Shown here in pieces: positions 1 through 7,729 of a DNA stretch of 38,722 nt; position 1 is the first letter of the stretch, and each line of letters begins with the position of its first letter. The DNA lies in NCBI GenBank assembly GCA_040394475.1, contig JBEBSD010000061.1, positions 1 to 38,722 of the forward strand, read 5' to 3'. The notes under the pieces were generated by a model. The model did no database searches. It was not told the origin of the DNA and saw only the letters and a list, made by a program, of their open reading frames with translations. The translations under genes were made by a program, and so were the position numbers. This stretch comes from JBEBSD01 sp040394475. GTDB lineage: Bacteria > Bacteroidota > Bacteroidia > Cytophagales > Spirosomataceae.

Positions 1-2
1 CT

Positions 3-67
3 CCATCCCGACAAAGCCCCGGAGGGGCGGCATTTTGGTAGTATTGAGGATAATCCATCCCGACAAA
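3..67. repeat. Short interspersed repeat cluster
   Basis: A 13-base word (CCATCCCGACAAA) occurs at 3-15 and again at 55-67. Between the copies, at about 15-33, is a GC-rich word (CCCCGGAGGGGCGGCAT) that recurs almost unchanged near 36672. Such GC-rich words are common between genes in Cytophagia and Chitinophagia. The rest of 1-250 contains no gene that I can see. Confidence 0.5.
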
Positions 68-250
68 AGAGGCCGCCCTTTTTAGAAAGCCTCATTTTGG
101 ATACCAGCCGGAAGCCCCTATCCCCCCTAGCCACCCCCCCCAGCCGGGGGCGGAGCGGTCGGAGTAGACACAATCCACGGTAATTGTCGCCGGGACTATT
201 TTAGCCTACCGGAATTAGTAAGACCCGCCGATGTAACCTGTTCATTCTTA

Positions 251-973
251 TTACTCCCATACCAACTCCACCCTTTCGGCTGGTGGCACCGTCAGCCAAT
301 AAAAACCAGCCAGTGCTACCGTCAGGTCATGGTGAAATTGGTCAAGCGCGCGGTCTCCCGGATAATACGGCAGTTTTTTCTCACGGCGGCCGTCGTCACG
401 GCGACCGTCGTCACGGCGACCGTTCTCACCGTGGCCATCGTCGGGACGACCCGCCACAAATAGTTCGAAAAGCAGCGCGGTCGCATCGAGCGGCGAGTAG
501 CATTTCCAGAACCCCCGAACCAAAAATGGCGCATCGTCTTTAGCCTCTTTCCAGGCACCTAATAGCAGATCCGCCCAGGGTAAGTACGCCGGGGGCAGGT
601 ATATTTTTTCGCCTTCGTGATTCTCAGAGCTTTGCATCGGATTCAGTAGTTTGGGGTTGGTTCGTTCATGCTCGCACCTCGTGACGTACGAAAAGGCGAT
701 CAACGCCTCGCATAGATCCCGGAAGTAGGTGTTGAGCGCGACCTCCCCGGTTTGGTGAGGTAGTGCTATTGCCTGGGCCGCCCCACCCTTTGCTGCCATG
801 AGCAACTGATAAAGCGGCAGCGTGCTTTCGGGCAGGGTATATTTATCCCAAAAGCGGCGAATGCTCTCTCCCGGGTAAAAATCTTCGTTATCACAGATTT
901 CAAGGATCAGGGCAGACCAAGGGGTGTAGGGATTTTCCAGACGGGTATCCTCGGATAGTTGTTGATCGTACAT
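251..973 (-). CDS. Unknown protein with two tandem homologous domains
   Basis: I do not recognise this family. The preferred start at 973 gives 240 aa; the frame stays open to an ATG at 1060 (269 aa), but the extra 29 residues look less conserved in character. The protein is an internal duplication. A proline-tryptophan helix, an FW-aromatic segment and a D-L-x-x-A-L-x-x-F segment occur once in residues about 13-110 and again in about 132-240. The second half carries an arginine/aspartate-rich insert (GRRDD pentapeptides) encoded by a 15-bp tandem repeat. No signal peptide or clear membrane segment is visible, so it is probably cytosolic. The gene stands alone, with no operon partner. Function cannot be inferred. 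Confidence 0.65.
   Translation of the reverse strand: MYDQQLSEDTRLENPYTPWSALILEICDNEDFYPGESIRRFWDKYTLPESTLPLYQLLMAAKGGAAQAIALPHQTGEVALNTYFRDLCEALIAFSYVTRCEHERTNPKLLNPMQSSENHEGEKIYLPPAYLPWADLLLGAWKEAKDDAPFLVRGFWKCYSPLDATALLFELFVAGRPDDGHGENGRRDDGRRDDGRREKKLPYYPGDRALDQFHHDLTVALAGFYWLTVPPAERVELVWE
376..435. repeat. 15-bp tandem repeat inside a coding region
   Basis: Four units of 15 bp (376-390, 391-405, 406-420, 421-435); the middle two are identical and the outer two diverged. The unit length is a multiple of three, so copy-number changes would add or remove GRRDD-type pentapeptides without a frameshift. Confidence 0.85.
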
Positions 974-1325
974 GAGTGTATAGGTTGATAGTGAAACATG
1001 CAATTGTTTGATAGTGAAAATAATGCTGATCCCAGGCATAAATTTGCCGGACCTTACCACAAGGCCATTCTCCTCCTGCCGTTTCCGGCAGAGGCTTAAG
1101 TATCGTGTGAGTCCTGATGCAAGAGACGTTCCAAAAAACGGGCGTGGAACCTGATCTATCGTTCTGAGACCCTGAGAAGCCGTGCGTCGATAAGCAAGTC
1201 CACGCCCGGGTCTTGAGACGCTTGAAATTTCTCAGGTTTCAAATACAAGACTCTAAGCGAATGCTTCAATAGCTTGAAGAATCGCAAATTCGGCATTCAC
1301 AATGCCTGTGACAAATATAGGAATA
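974..1325. other. Intergenic region with candidate structured RNA
   Basis: No gene is visible. It holds nested complementary segments: a 9-bp pair (GGGCGTGGA at 1140-1148 with TCCACGCCC at 1199-1207), a 6-bp pair (AGACCC at 1167-1172 with GGGTCT at 1208-1213) and an 8-bp pair (CCTGAGAA at 1171-1178 with TTCTCAGG at 1229-1236). The last two share bases and cannot form together, so alternative folds are possible. A short hairpin (GTTCCA/TGGAAC) lies just upstream. This could be a leader, a small RNA or chance. Confidence 0.3.
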
Positions 1326-1361
1326 GAAATTTGCATTGTCAAATTTGACAATGCAAATTTC
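1326..1361. promoter_or_regulatory. Perfect 36-bp palindrome, probable operator
   Basis: The left arm at 1326-1343 (GAAATTTGCATTGTCAAA) is exactly reverse-complementary to the right arm at 1344-1361, with no spacer. It ends 23 bp before the start codon of the XRE-type regulator. Length, symmetry and position fit an operator bound by that dimeric repressor (autoregulation). As RNA it would form an AT-rich hairpin, but with no loop and no T tract it is a poor terminator. Confidence 0.75.
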
Positions 1362-1384
1362 TACAAACTTCCCACCTTCAACAA

Positions 1385-1606
1385 ATGAAGGCAGAAAATG
1401 ACGCATTTAGAGTGGCTTTCGGGCGCAGAGTCAAAGAACTAATGGACCAGAAAGGGACAACCCCTCAGGACGTTGCGGCCAAAGCAAATATAGAAGTCAA
1501 GCAGGTATACCGTGTCATCAACGCTGAGAACAGCGCGACTCTCCCCATTATTGCCGCATTAGCCAGAGGTTTAGAAGTACGTCCTATGGAGCTGTTTGAT
1601 TTTTAA
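1385..1606 (+). CDS. XRE/Cro-CI family helix-turn-helix regulator
   Basis: This 73-aa protein is essentially a single HTH_3-type DNA-binding domain. It has a first helix with FGRRVKELM, a T-P-Q-D-V-A scaffold helix, a recognition helix around residues 36-48 (V-K-Q-V-Y-R-V-I-N), and a closing I-A-A-L-A-R-G-L-x-V-x-P-M-E-L-F pattern typical of Cro/CI proteins. No effector or protease domain is present, so it probably acts as a dimeric repressor. No toxin partner or phage gene lies next to it. The perfect palindrome just upstream is the obvious candidate binding site and suggests autorepression, which is inference. The single-domain size is normal for orphan or antitoxin-like regulators. Confidence 0.85.
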   Translation: MKAENDAFRVAFGRRVKELMDQKGTTPQDVAAKANIEVKQVYRVINAENSATLPIIAALARGLEVRPMELFDF

Positions 1607-2099
1607 AATACCGTACGCCCTACTTCCCATCATTCATCTCTTCACGGATACGTTGCCGGGTGGCAGTCGCGCGGCATCGGCCGGACAGGCATTAGCAATT
1701 TTCAACGCTTCAGGGATATTTCAGCGCCCCGCTCTCCCTCGTCTCATGACCGGGTCACGTTGACGACGGGAGGGTGACAGCAGGTCTCCCGACCTGCGTA
1801 AGCAAAACCTGCGAAATTACGCCGCTGGCTCGCGGGTCAGGAGACCCGCTGTCGCGCTTTCACCGTCCGCCCGACCCGGTCCGGAAGACGGGAAAGAGCA
1901 AATGACACAACGTTCCCAATGATGATCACAGATATGCCTCGTTCCCAGCTCCACTAAACGCGGCTTGATGATAGCGTCAAAATGAACATCATAAACCGAT
2001 CTTGCCTAATGGAGATGGGTATTGATCCCGATAGCATCGGCAACAACGTCAGCTGGCATGGCCTTCCGCCCGCTTTGTGAACGGGTATGTTCTCCTAAC
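1607..2099. other. Gene-poor region, possible decayed minus-strand gene
   Basis: No intact gene is visible. On the minus strand, an ATG at 2059 opens 17 codons, hits a TAG at 2006-2008, and the same frame then stays open for 63 codons to 1817 with protein-like composition. A further minus-strand piece near 1640-1720 also reads sensibly for about 25 codons. These may be relics of one decayed gene, but I could not assign a family. The REP-like inverted repeat is annotated separately. Confidence 0.25.
1776..1853. repeat. REP-like imperfect inverted repeat
   Basis: Two 23-bp arms (1776-1798 and 1831-1853) are reverse complements at 20 of 23 positions and flank a 32-bp loop. The paired GGTCTCC/GGAGACC core and GC-rich ends resemble repetitive extragenic palindromes. 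No RAYT transposase is visible in the window. Confidence 0.7.
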
Positions 2100-5000
2100 T
2101 TATCGGGCCGGCGGGTAATAAATCTCCTCGTTAAGGAGAGCCCGCTCATTACTTTGCCGGTAATTATAGCGGCGGCGAAAAGGTTCTCCCGGTTTGGGAT
2201 CCCAGTTCAGCCAGGTAGCAGGATCTGAATTAACGGGATAAGAGGGCTTCCCTTCTCCTTTTTTGTTCCGGGACGACACCGTATATTCGTATACGGTTAC
2301 CGACTGGTCCGAAGTTGTTAGGTCGGTGTAATTCCGGTTTAATCCGCTGTAAATCAGTTCAGCCTTTTGTGCTCCTTTAACGCGGCGATAAAGGCGATAT
2401 TCCTGTACCCCCAGTACCTCGCCCCAGGTCAGCGCAATCTTGCCCTCGTCGATCGCAACTTTTAACCCGTCAGGAGCGTGCGGGGCTTCGTTCGTCAGGT
2501 AAACCGGGTAAATCGCCGACGGCCCGCTTTCGTTTTCAGGATTAAAAGCAATCACCCTGACATGCACTTTAACATTCTCCTGTAATCCGGTAAGATAATA
2601 CGGCGATTGTAAGGAGGCACCCTTCGATTGCCAGCTTACGCCGCCATCTGTACTTACTTCGATCCGGTAGCCGGCAGCCGAGGCTACTTCCGTAAAAAAT
2701 ATCGCCGCGCCCGCCGGTTCATCCTCGGTTCGCAAAATTTGCGGCGGAACCGGAACGGGTAAGGAGGTGGTTACTTCCCACGACTTTGTCCCTGCCGGCA
2801 GCAGCAATGTCATTGTTTTCGCGTTTTGGGCAGTTTGCTGCTTTTCACCATCGATATAGAAAGACGTTCCGGCCGGAATTCCGTTTTCATACTGCAGGGA
2901 AACCGCGACAGCCGTGTCACTTTTATAGTTGCCTCTTATTTTCGCAGGCGTTTCAAAAGAAGCCAGAATCCCGATGCGGCCTTCCGGAACTTCCAGCCTG
3001 ACACCGGCCGCACCGATTTGCTGTCCGTTAAACAGTGCCAGCCGGTTGACGCCATCCTTTTCAGAACGGATAAAACCCGCCGTGCCTGTGAAACTCCGGC
3101 CCTGTTCGGAATAAGAAATTTCCCGGTCGGAACGAAACAGGAAATCGGTTGTTCCCGAAGCATTGGTTACCTGGGCGCCATACGGTTGTTTGCGTACGGT
3201 CAAACCCGGTTTATGCGAAATAACGGCCATGCAATCACCGCTGCCATCATACCAGACACCCTTTGTTTCATTTGTTTTCAGGTCAGTTTTAAGCGTGCCG
3301 CCTTTTAGCATGTGAATAAAAGGGAACTCCTCGTTTATATCGGTAAACCACGAAAACCGGTGCCTGATCCCTTCTCCGTACACATCGTCATACGTGACAA
3401 AGTAATCCGAACCGACGAGCATAATGCTTCTGCTTTGGTATTCAGGCCAGGAACCTGCGTTTGAACCGGATTTGGATAGCAGTTCGGCAAACTGTCCGTC
3501 ACCCAGGTCAACCAGCGGACTGGTCAGCACATTGCGACCGATAGACCGGAAACTGCCATTTTTGAACACCCCAAAACTGGTCGTGACATCCGTATCGGCA
3601 ACCGGGCGATCGCCGGCATCTTCCTTGCCATTATGGCTGTAAGACTTCCCCCCGGCATAGAAGTAAAGAACACCTGACCCACCATTGCCGGCAATGCCCC
3701 AGCGATAATTGGGGCCATCATCGAGTTGCTGCATGTGAATCGACAGTTCATCCTTCGTATCCACTGCGGCCCGCAGCATCACACCGTAGCCGGTGTATTT
3801 TTTACTGACAAGCGGGGGCTTTGTCCCTTTGTTAAACCCTTTTTCAGGGAACATGATCTTCCACGGATCATATTTTTCATAGGCTTTGACAAAATCCATA
3901 TCGTCGTCCCGGGGATTGGAAACATGCATCAGGTATTCCGCCGTCAGCGGGGAATAGTTTTGCAGGTAACTTCCAAGCAGCCATGAGATCCTGGCAGGCG
4001 CTCTTCTGCGCGAGTGCGCTCCCTGGGGCGGGTACACACGCCGCGGGCCCTTGTCGGGGGTGACCAGACCCCAGCTATGCTTATCCTTAAGGCTGTCCAG
4101 CAATTCCTCACCGTCATAAGGCGCCGATAATGAATTGACAAGCCAATCGGCCAGCTGTCCCATCTGCAGACCTGGAAGCCTGTTTTTGTCGTTCCTGAAT
4201 GTATCTAAATAGGCTGCGCGGATAGTGGGCCGGAGAAATGCGAAGGTATAACAGCCAAGATTTTCGGTCCATCGTCCCCCTGAAGTTTCCCAATCGGCGA
4301 CAGCAGGCCGTGTATGATATCTGAAATTCAATTCCAGTGATTTTTCAAATTCGTCTGCCCAGGTTTCGGCGGCAGGATGATCGGGAAAAAGAAATGCAAT
4401 GGAGACAGGAATACTTTTCACATCGGCCAGGAAATTGGGGTGCCCGGCGAGCATGTTCTTCAACGGCATGTAATCCTCGCTGGCGTGCACATAGGCCATC
4501 AGCAGGTACATGGCGGTCAGGCGTTTCCGCTGAGGTTCAGTCATGCTGCTATTGAGCCGGTTAAAGCCGTCGATCCATCTGTCAAAAAACAGTCTCGATA
4601 CGGTCGGGCCGAATCCATTATTCTCACAAGTGCCTGTTGTGGGCAGGGACAGGGTCATTTCATTGTATAAAAAATCATTTTCAAGTTCCGTCACCGATTT
4701 GATTTCCCCCTCGGTAAACAACGTTTCAGGTTGCCGGAGCTCTGGGGAATAGGTGAGGTCCCAGTCTTTTATTTTATTCAGATCAATGGTTCCGTACTTG
4801 TTTTGAAGGGTTACCACATGGGAAACCGGCACAATCCCTCGTTTGTATTTTGTACCGTTTTCACGGAGACCCTCCCGTTGCTTCCAGGCCAGATCCGCCG
4901 CTTCGATGTCCTTACGATGATCGTAGCAGGCGATAGCCGTGGAACGGGTGCCCGTCAGGAGCGGCCAGCGCCACGACAATAGCTTATTTTCGTAAAAATA

Positions 5001-6122
5001 TCTGATAGCCAACGAAGTCGACGAGTTCCAGATCGCATATTCGTGGTCCTGCCACTTACTGATATCTTTGATAAAAATGCCTATCGAGTTGTTGGTCTTC
5101 TCATTCCAGAAAGTAGCGGAAGTAAGCATTTTATCGGCATGCCAGGGCTGGTAGGGCCCGAGTTGGAACGCTATTTCATTTTGGTGCATCCCGGGAACGA
5201 TCCCCTGGGGATACTGGAGCACCGCCTGATCGATCTTCTCCCATTTGAAATGATCGAAGCCGGCTTTATTGGTTGTTTCTCCGTAAGGATGGTTCGGCGC
5301 CTGCCGGTGGGTAGGGTGCAAGCCCGTCCAGGAAGTTTCAAAATAAACGGAGTCCTGTAAAGTGATCCCTTCCATCTGCTCTTCGAGCTCGACAAAATCC
5401 ATTCCTTTAACCACCCGGACAAAAGCCTTGTAGGTTCCGCCGCCCTCAAAGGTGTATTGGACGCAAGCCGTGACGAACAATTCTCCCTGTTCTACAATGG
5501 TCGTTTCAATGTGGTCAACCTTTTTATTTCCAAACAATCGGCTGTTCCCGAACCAGTCTTTCCCATTCCTCGATACGCCGGTCACCGGTCCGGGAACAAA
5601 TGCCGGCCGTTGCCTGGAAGACGGAAGCTGTACCCACAGTTCGCCCGCCGTCAACGTGAGCGTAGAATCATTTTCAGGATAGGAGCGCACTCCGGCCGGT
5701 GCAGCTGCTGTGCCGGCCGGGACCGTTTTAGCGACAAGCTCAAAGGTCCGGGAGGCGCCGGAGGGGAGATCTGTAAAGAAATTCAGCCTGGCAGAAACAA
5801 GGTAACCACCTTCGGTTTTAACTTCCGAAAGCTGGAAAGGCACATTCCGGTTTTTCTCATCGGGATTCAGCAACGCAAGCTGCCCGGGTTTTACGTGTGC
5901 CCTGGAAAAGTCCACCGGATAACTGAGCAGCGTTCCGGGCCACCAGTAAAGCGGGTGTTTCAGAGGATCGGCAAGCGTGAACCGCAACGGTTGCTTTTCC
6001 GAAAACCGGACCGTTTTGGCCCCTGGAAACAGGTTTGAGGTTTGGGCCTGACTTGCATCCGTTGCACTCAAAGAAGCCAGGATACACAGGACATATTTAT
6101 ACAGCGACAGGTAATTGCGCAT
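2100..6122 (-). CDS. Large secreted protein with fibronectin III domains, putative glycan-active enzyme
   Basis: The 1340-aa product begins with a Sec signal peptide (about residues 1-27, cleavage after SQAQ). Residues about 30-400 are beta-rich. Residues about 480-800 are helix-rich with many Trp and Tyr. A second beta-rich block spans about 830-1110. Two fibronectin type III-like domains follow (about 1122-1210 and 1213-1300), and then a Trp/Pro-rich tail. The helical barrel followed by beta-sandwich layout recalls toroid-type polysaccharide lyases such as heparinase II/III-like enzymes, but I see no diagnostic motif and do not assign a CAZy family. It is the last gene of the sigma-FecR-SusC-SusD locus, where the surface or periplasmic enzyme is usually encoded. 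It probably acts on the polymer imported by the SusC/D pair. A strong hairpin separates it from susD. Confidence 0.7.
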   Translation of the reverse strand: MRNYLSLYKYVLCILASLSATDASQAQTSNLFPGAKTVRFSEKQPLRFTLADPLKHPLYWWPGTLLSYPVDFSRAHVKPGQLALLNPDEKNRNVPFQLSEVKTEGGYLVSARLNFFTDLPSGASRTFELVAKTVPAGTAAAPAGVRSYPENDSTLTLTAGELWVQLPSSRQRPAFVPGPVTGVSRNGKDWFGNSRLFGNKKVDHIETTIVEQGELFVTACVQYTFEGGGTYKAFVRVVKGMDFVELEEQMEGITLQDSVYFETSWTGLHPTHRQAPNHPYGETTNKAGFDHFKWEKIDQAVLQYPQGIVPGMHQNEIAFQLGPYQPWHADKMLTSATFWNEKTNNSIGIFIKDISKWQDHEYAIWNSSTSLAIRYFYENKLLSWRWPLLTGTRSTAIACYDHRKDIEAADLAWKQREGLRENGTKYKRGIVPVSHVVTLQNKYGTIDLNKIKDWDLTYSPELRQPETLFTEGEIKSVTELENDFLYNEMTLSLPTTGTCENNGFGPTVSRLFFDRWIDGFNRLNSSMTEPQRKRLTAMYLLMAYVHASEDYMPLKNMLAGHPNFLADVKSIPVSIAFLFPDHPAAETWADEFEKSLELNFRYHTRPAVADWETSGGRWTENLGCYTFAFLRPTIRAAYLDTFRNDKNRLPGLQMGQLADWLVNSLSAPYDGEELLDSLKDKHSWGLVTPDKGPRRVYPPQGAHSRRRAPARISWLLGSYLQNYSPLTAEYLMHVSNPRDDDMDFVKAYEKYDPWKIMFPEKGFNKGTKPPLVSKKYTGYGVMLRAAVDTKDELSIHMQQLDDGPNYRWGIAGNGGSGVLYFYAGGKSYSHNGKEDAGDRPVADTDVTTSFGVFKNGSFRSIGRNVLTSPLVDLGDGQFAELLSKSGSNAGSWPEYQSRSIMLVGSDYFVTYDDVYGEGIRHRFSWFTDINEEFPFIHMLKGGTLKTDLKTNETKGVWYDGSGDCMAVISHKPGLTVRKQPYGAQVTNASGTTDFLFRSDREISYSEQGRSFTGTAGFIRSEKDGVNRLALFNGQQIGAAGVRLEVPEGRIGILASFETPAKIRGNYKSDTAVAVSLQYENGIPAGTSFYIDGEKQQTAQNAKTMTLLLPAGTKSWEVTTSLPVPVPPQILRTEDEPAGAAIFFTEVASAAGYRIEVSTDGGVSWQSKGASLQSPYYLTGLQENVKVHVRVIAFNPENESGPSAIYPVYLTNEAPHAPDGLKVAIDEGKIALTWGEVLGVQEYRLYRRVKGAQKAELIYSGLNRNYTDLTTSDQSVTVYEYTVSSRNKKGEGKPSYPVNSDPATWLNWDPKPGEPFRRRYNYRQSNERALLNEEIYYPPAR

Positions 6123-6188
6123 GGTTTTCGATTGAATTGATCTTATAAATCCACCTGCTTTACATGTGGTCAGGTGCGGCAGGCGTTG

Positions 6189-6239
6189 CCAAACCCGGTA
6201 GAGCTGCCGGCATCCGACTGGCAGCTCTACCGGGTTTGG
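6189..6239. promoter_or_regulatory. Perfect 20-bp intra-operon hairpin
   Basis: Arms 6189-6208 and 6220-6239 are perfectly complementary around an 11-nt loop. The hairpin starts 5 bp past the SusD stop codon and ends 67 bp before the next start. There is no T tract on the minus strand, so it is more likely an mRNA-stabilising or processing element, or a partial terminator, than a full terminator. It would keep SusC/SusD mRNA more abundant than the downstream gene. Confidence 0.8.
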
Positions 6240-6243
6240 TCTG

Positions 6244-7701
6244 CTACCAACCGAGGTTTTGGTCGATTACACCCTCACTGACATCAATCACATCCTGCGG
6301 GACAGGCAACAGAAGCTGAAAATCCTTTACAACGACTGTCTGTTCACGATTTTTAAAATGCTGGTTCATCACCGTAACCGCCCTTCCCGTCCTGACGAGA
6401 TCAAACCACCGGTGCCCTTCAAACGCCAGTTCGACTTTTCGCTCCTGCTCTACTGCCAGGGCGAAACTTTGCCGGGTCATGCCCGTCGGCAGGTCCTTAA
6501 GGCCGGCCCGTTTCCGGATCGCGTTTACTGACGCATACGCGGTGGCATCGGGTCCCTGGTTGGTTTCATTTAAAGCTTCTGCGTACATCAGCAGCACATC
6601 CGCATAGCGCAGCACAATATAATTGACGTCCGACAAATAAGCTTCCACCATCGGCGCCAGGTATTTTCTGGTGTACGGCGAGCTTACAAAATCGCCCTGT
6701 TCAGAATAATAACCGGCTGATACGGAAATATCTTTCCTCAGATCCCCCTCTTCAAAGGCCTCCAGCATTTCCAGTGTGGGAATGTTCCTGCCCAATCCTT
6801 CACCGATACCCGTGATGATATTGCCTGAATTTCTGGGAGCAAAATCATTTACGAACCTGCTTCCGACACCGATCAGCGCCTGATGCTGTACCTCGAAGAT
6901 GGATTCCTGGTTATTTTCATTGGCAGGACCGAAAATCTTGTTGTAATCACTTTGAAGACTGTATTCACCGGAGTTTATTACAGCAGCAAGTTCGGTTGCT
7001 GCGGCGGTATAATTATGCATGGTCAGGTACACTTTTCCAAGCAGGCTCCGGGCAGCCCCTGACGTGACGCGGCCCATTTGTGCGGGGGTGTATCGGGACT
7101 TTTCCGGCAGTACACCTGCGGCATCGCTCAGATCCCGGATAATTTGCTGGTAAACCTCGGCGGCAGGTGCTCTTTTCATTTGATATGCCTCCTCTTCGTT
7201 AATGAAAGCAGTTACCAAAGGAACATCACCGAACAACCGGACCATGGCAAAGTACCATAATGCCCTTACGAATTTTACTTCGCCCACGTAGCGTTCCTTC
7301 AGGGCTTCGTCCATAGTGACATCGCCGATTTTATCCATCACCACATTACAGCGCATAATCCCCTGATAGGCGTTGTTCCACATGGTACCTGCGAACGCAT
7401 CAAAGTTTCCGGGAGATGTGGAAATGTCAAAGGATTCCAGCCCTCTTGCATCTGTGTTGAGGAAAACCTCCGACACGTCCGAGTGCACATCGCCGTAATA
7501 AGGCATTAACTGAGAATAGCCGGTCCATTGTCCCCTGTCTTTCAGGGAAGCATAGGCGGCGTTCACCGCTACATCCATGTCGGCGGCGGTTTTATAAAAT
7601 ATATTCACATTCAGGTCCGAAGGCGGCGTCAGCTCAAGAAATCCTTCTCCGCAGGCGCTCAGCAGCAAGGTTACCGCCAGCGTCAATACTATTTTATTCA
7701 T
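6244..7701 (-). CDS. SusD/RagB-family outer-membrane lipoprotein
   Basis: This 485-aa SusD-like protein forms the surface lid of a SusC transporter and captures glycan or another nutrient. It starts with a lipoprotein signal peptide whose lipobox (LLSAC) gives an acylated Cys17. The mature N-terminus runs into the typical L-T-P-x-S region. TPR-like helices follow, and the C-terminal RagB/SusD signature includes Y-A-D-V-L-L-M-Y-A-E-A-L-N, A-I-R-K-R-A-G-L and E-G-H-R-W-F-D-L-V-R-T-G. Full length for the family (450-600 aa). It lies 28 bp after its SusC partner in the same operon. The substrate cannot be read from the sequence. Confidence 0.95.
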   Translation of the reverse strand: MNKIVLTLAVTLLLSACGEGFLELTPPSDLNVNIFYKTAADMDVAVNAAYASLKDRGQWTGYSQLMPYYGDVHSDVSEVFLNTDARGLESFDISTSPGNFDAFAGTMWNNAYQGIMRCNVVMDKIGDVTMDEALKERYVGEVKFVRALWYFAMVRLFGDVPLVTAFINEEEAYQMKRAPAAEVYQQIIRDLSDAAGVLPEKSRYTPAQMGRVTSGAARSLLGKVYLTMHNYTAAATELAAVINSGEYSLQSDYNKIFGPANENNQESIFEVQHQALIGVGSRFVNDFAPRNSGNIITGIGEGLGRNIPTLEMLEAFEEGDLRKDISVSAGYYSEQGDFVSSPYTRKYLAPMVEAYLSDVNYIVLRYADVLLMYAEALNETNQGPDATAYASVNAIRKRAGLKDLPTGMTRQSFALAVEQERKVELAFEGHRWFDLVRTGRAVTVMNQHFKNREQTVVVKDFQLLLPVPQDVIDVSEGVIDQNLGW

Positions 7702-7729
7702 AGCGAACTCAATTTAATGTACGTACTAG

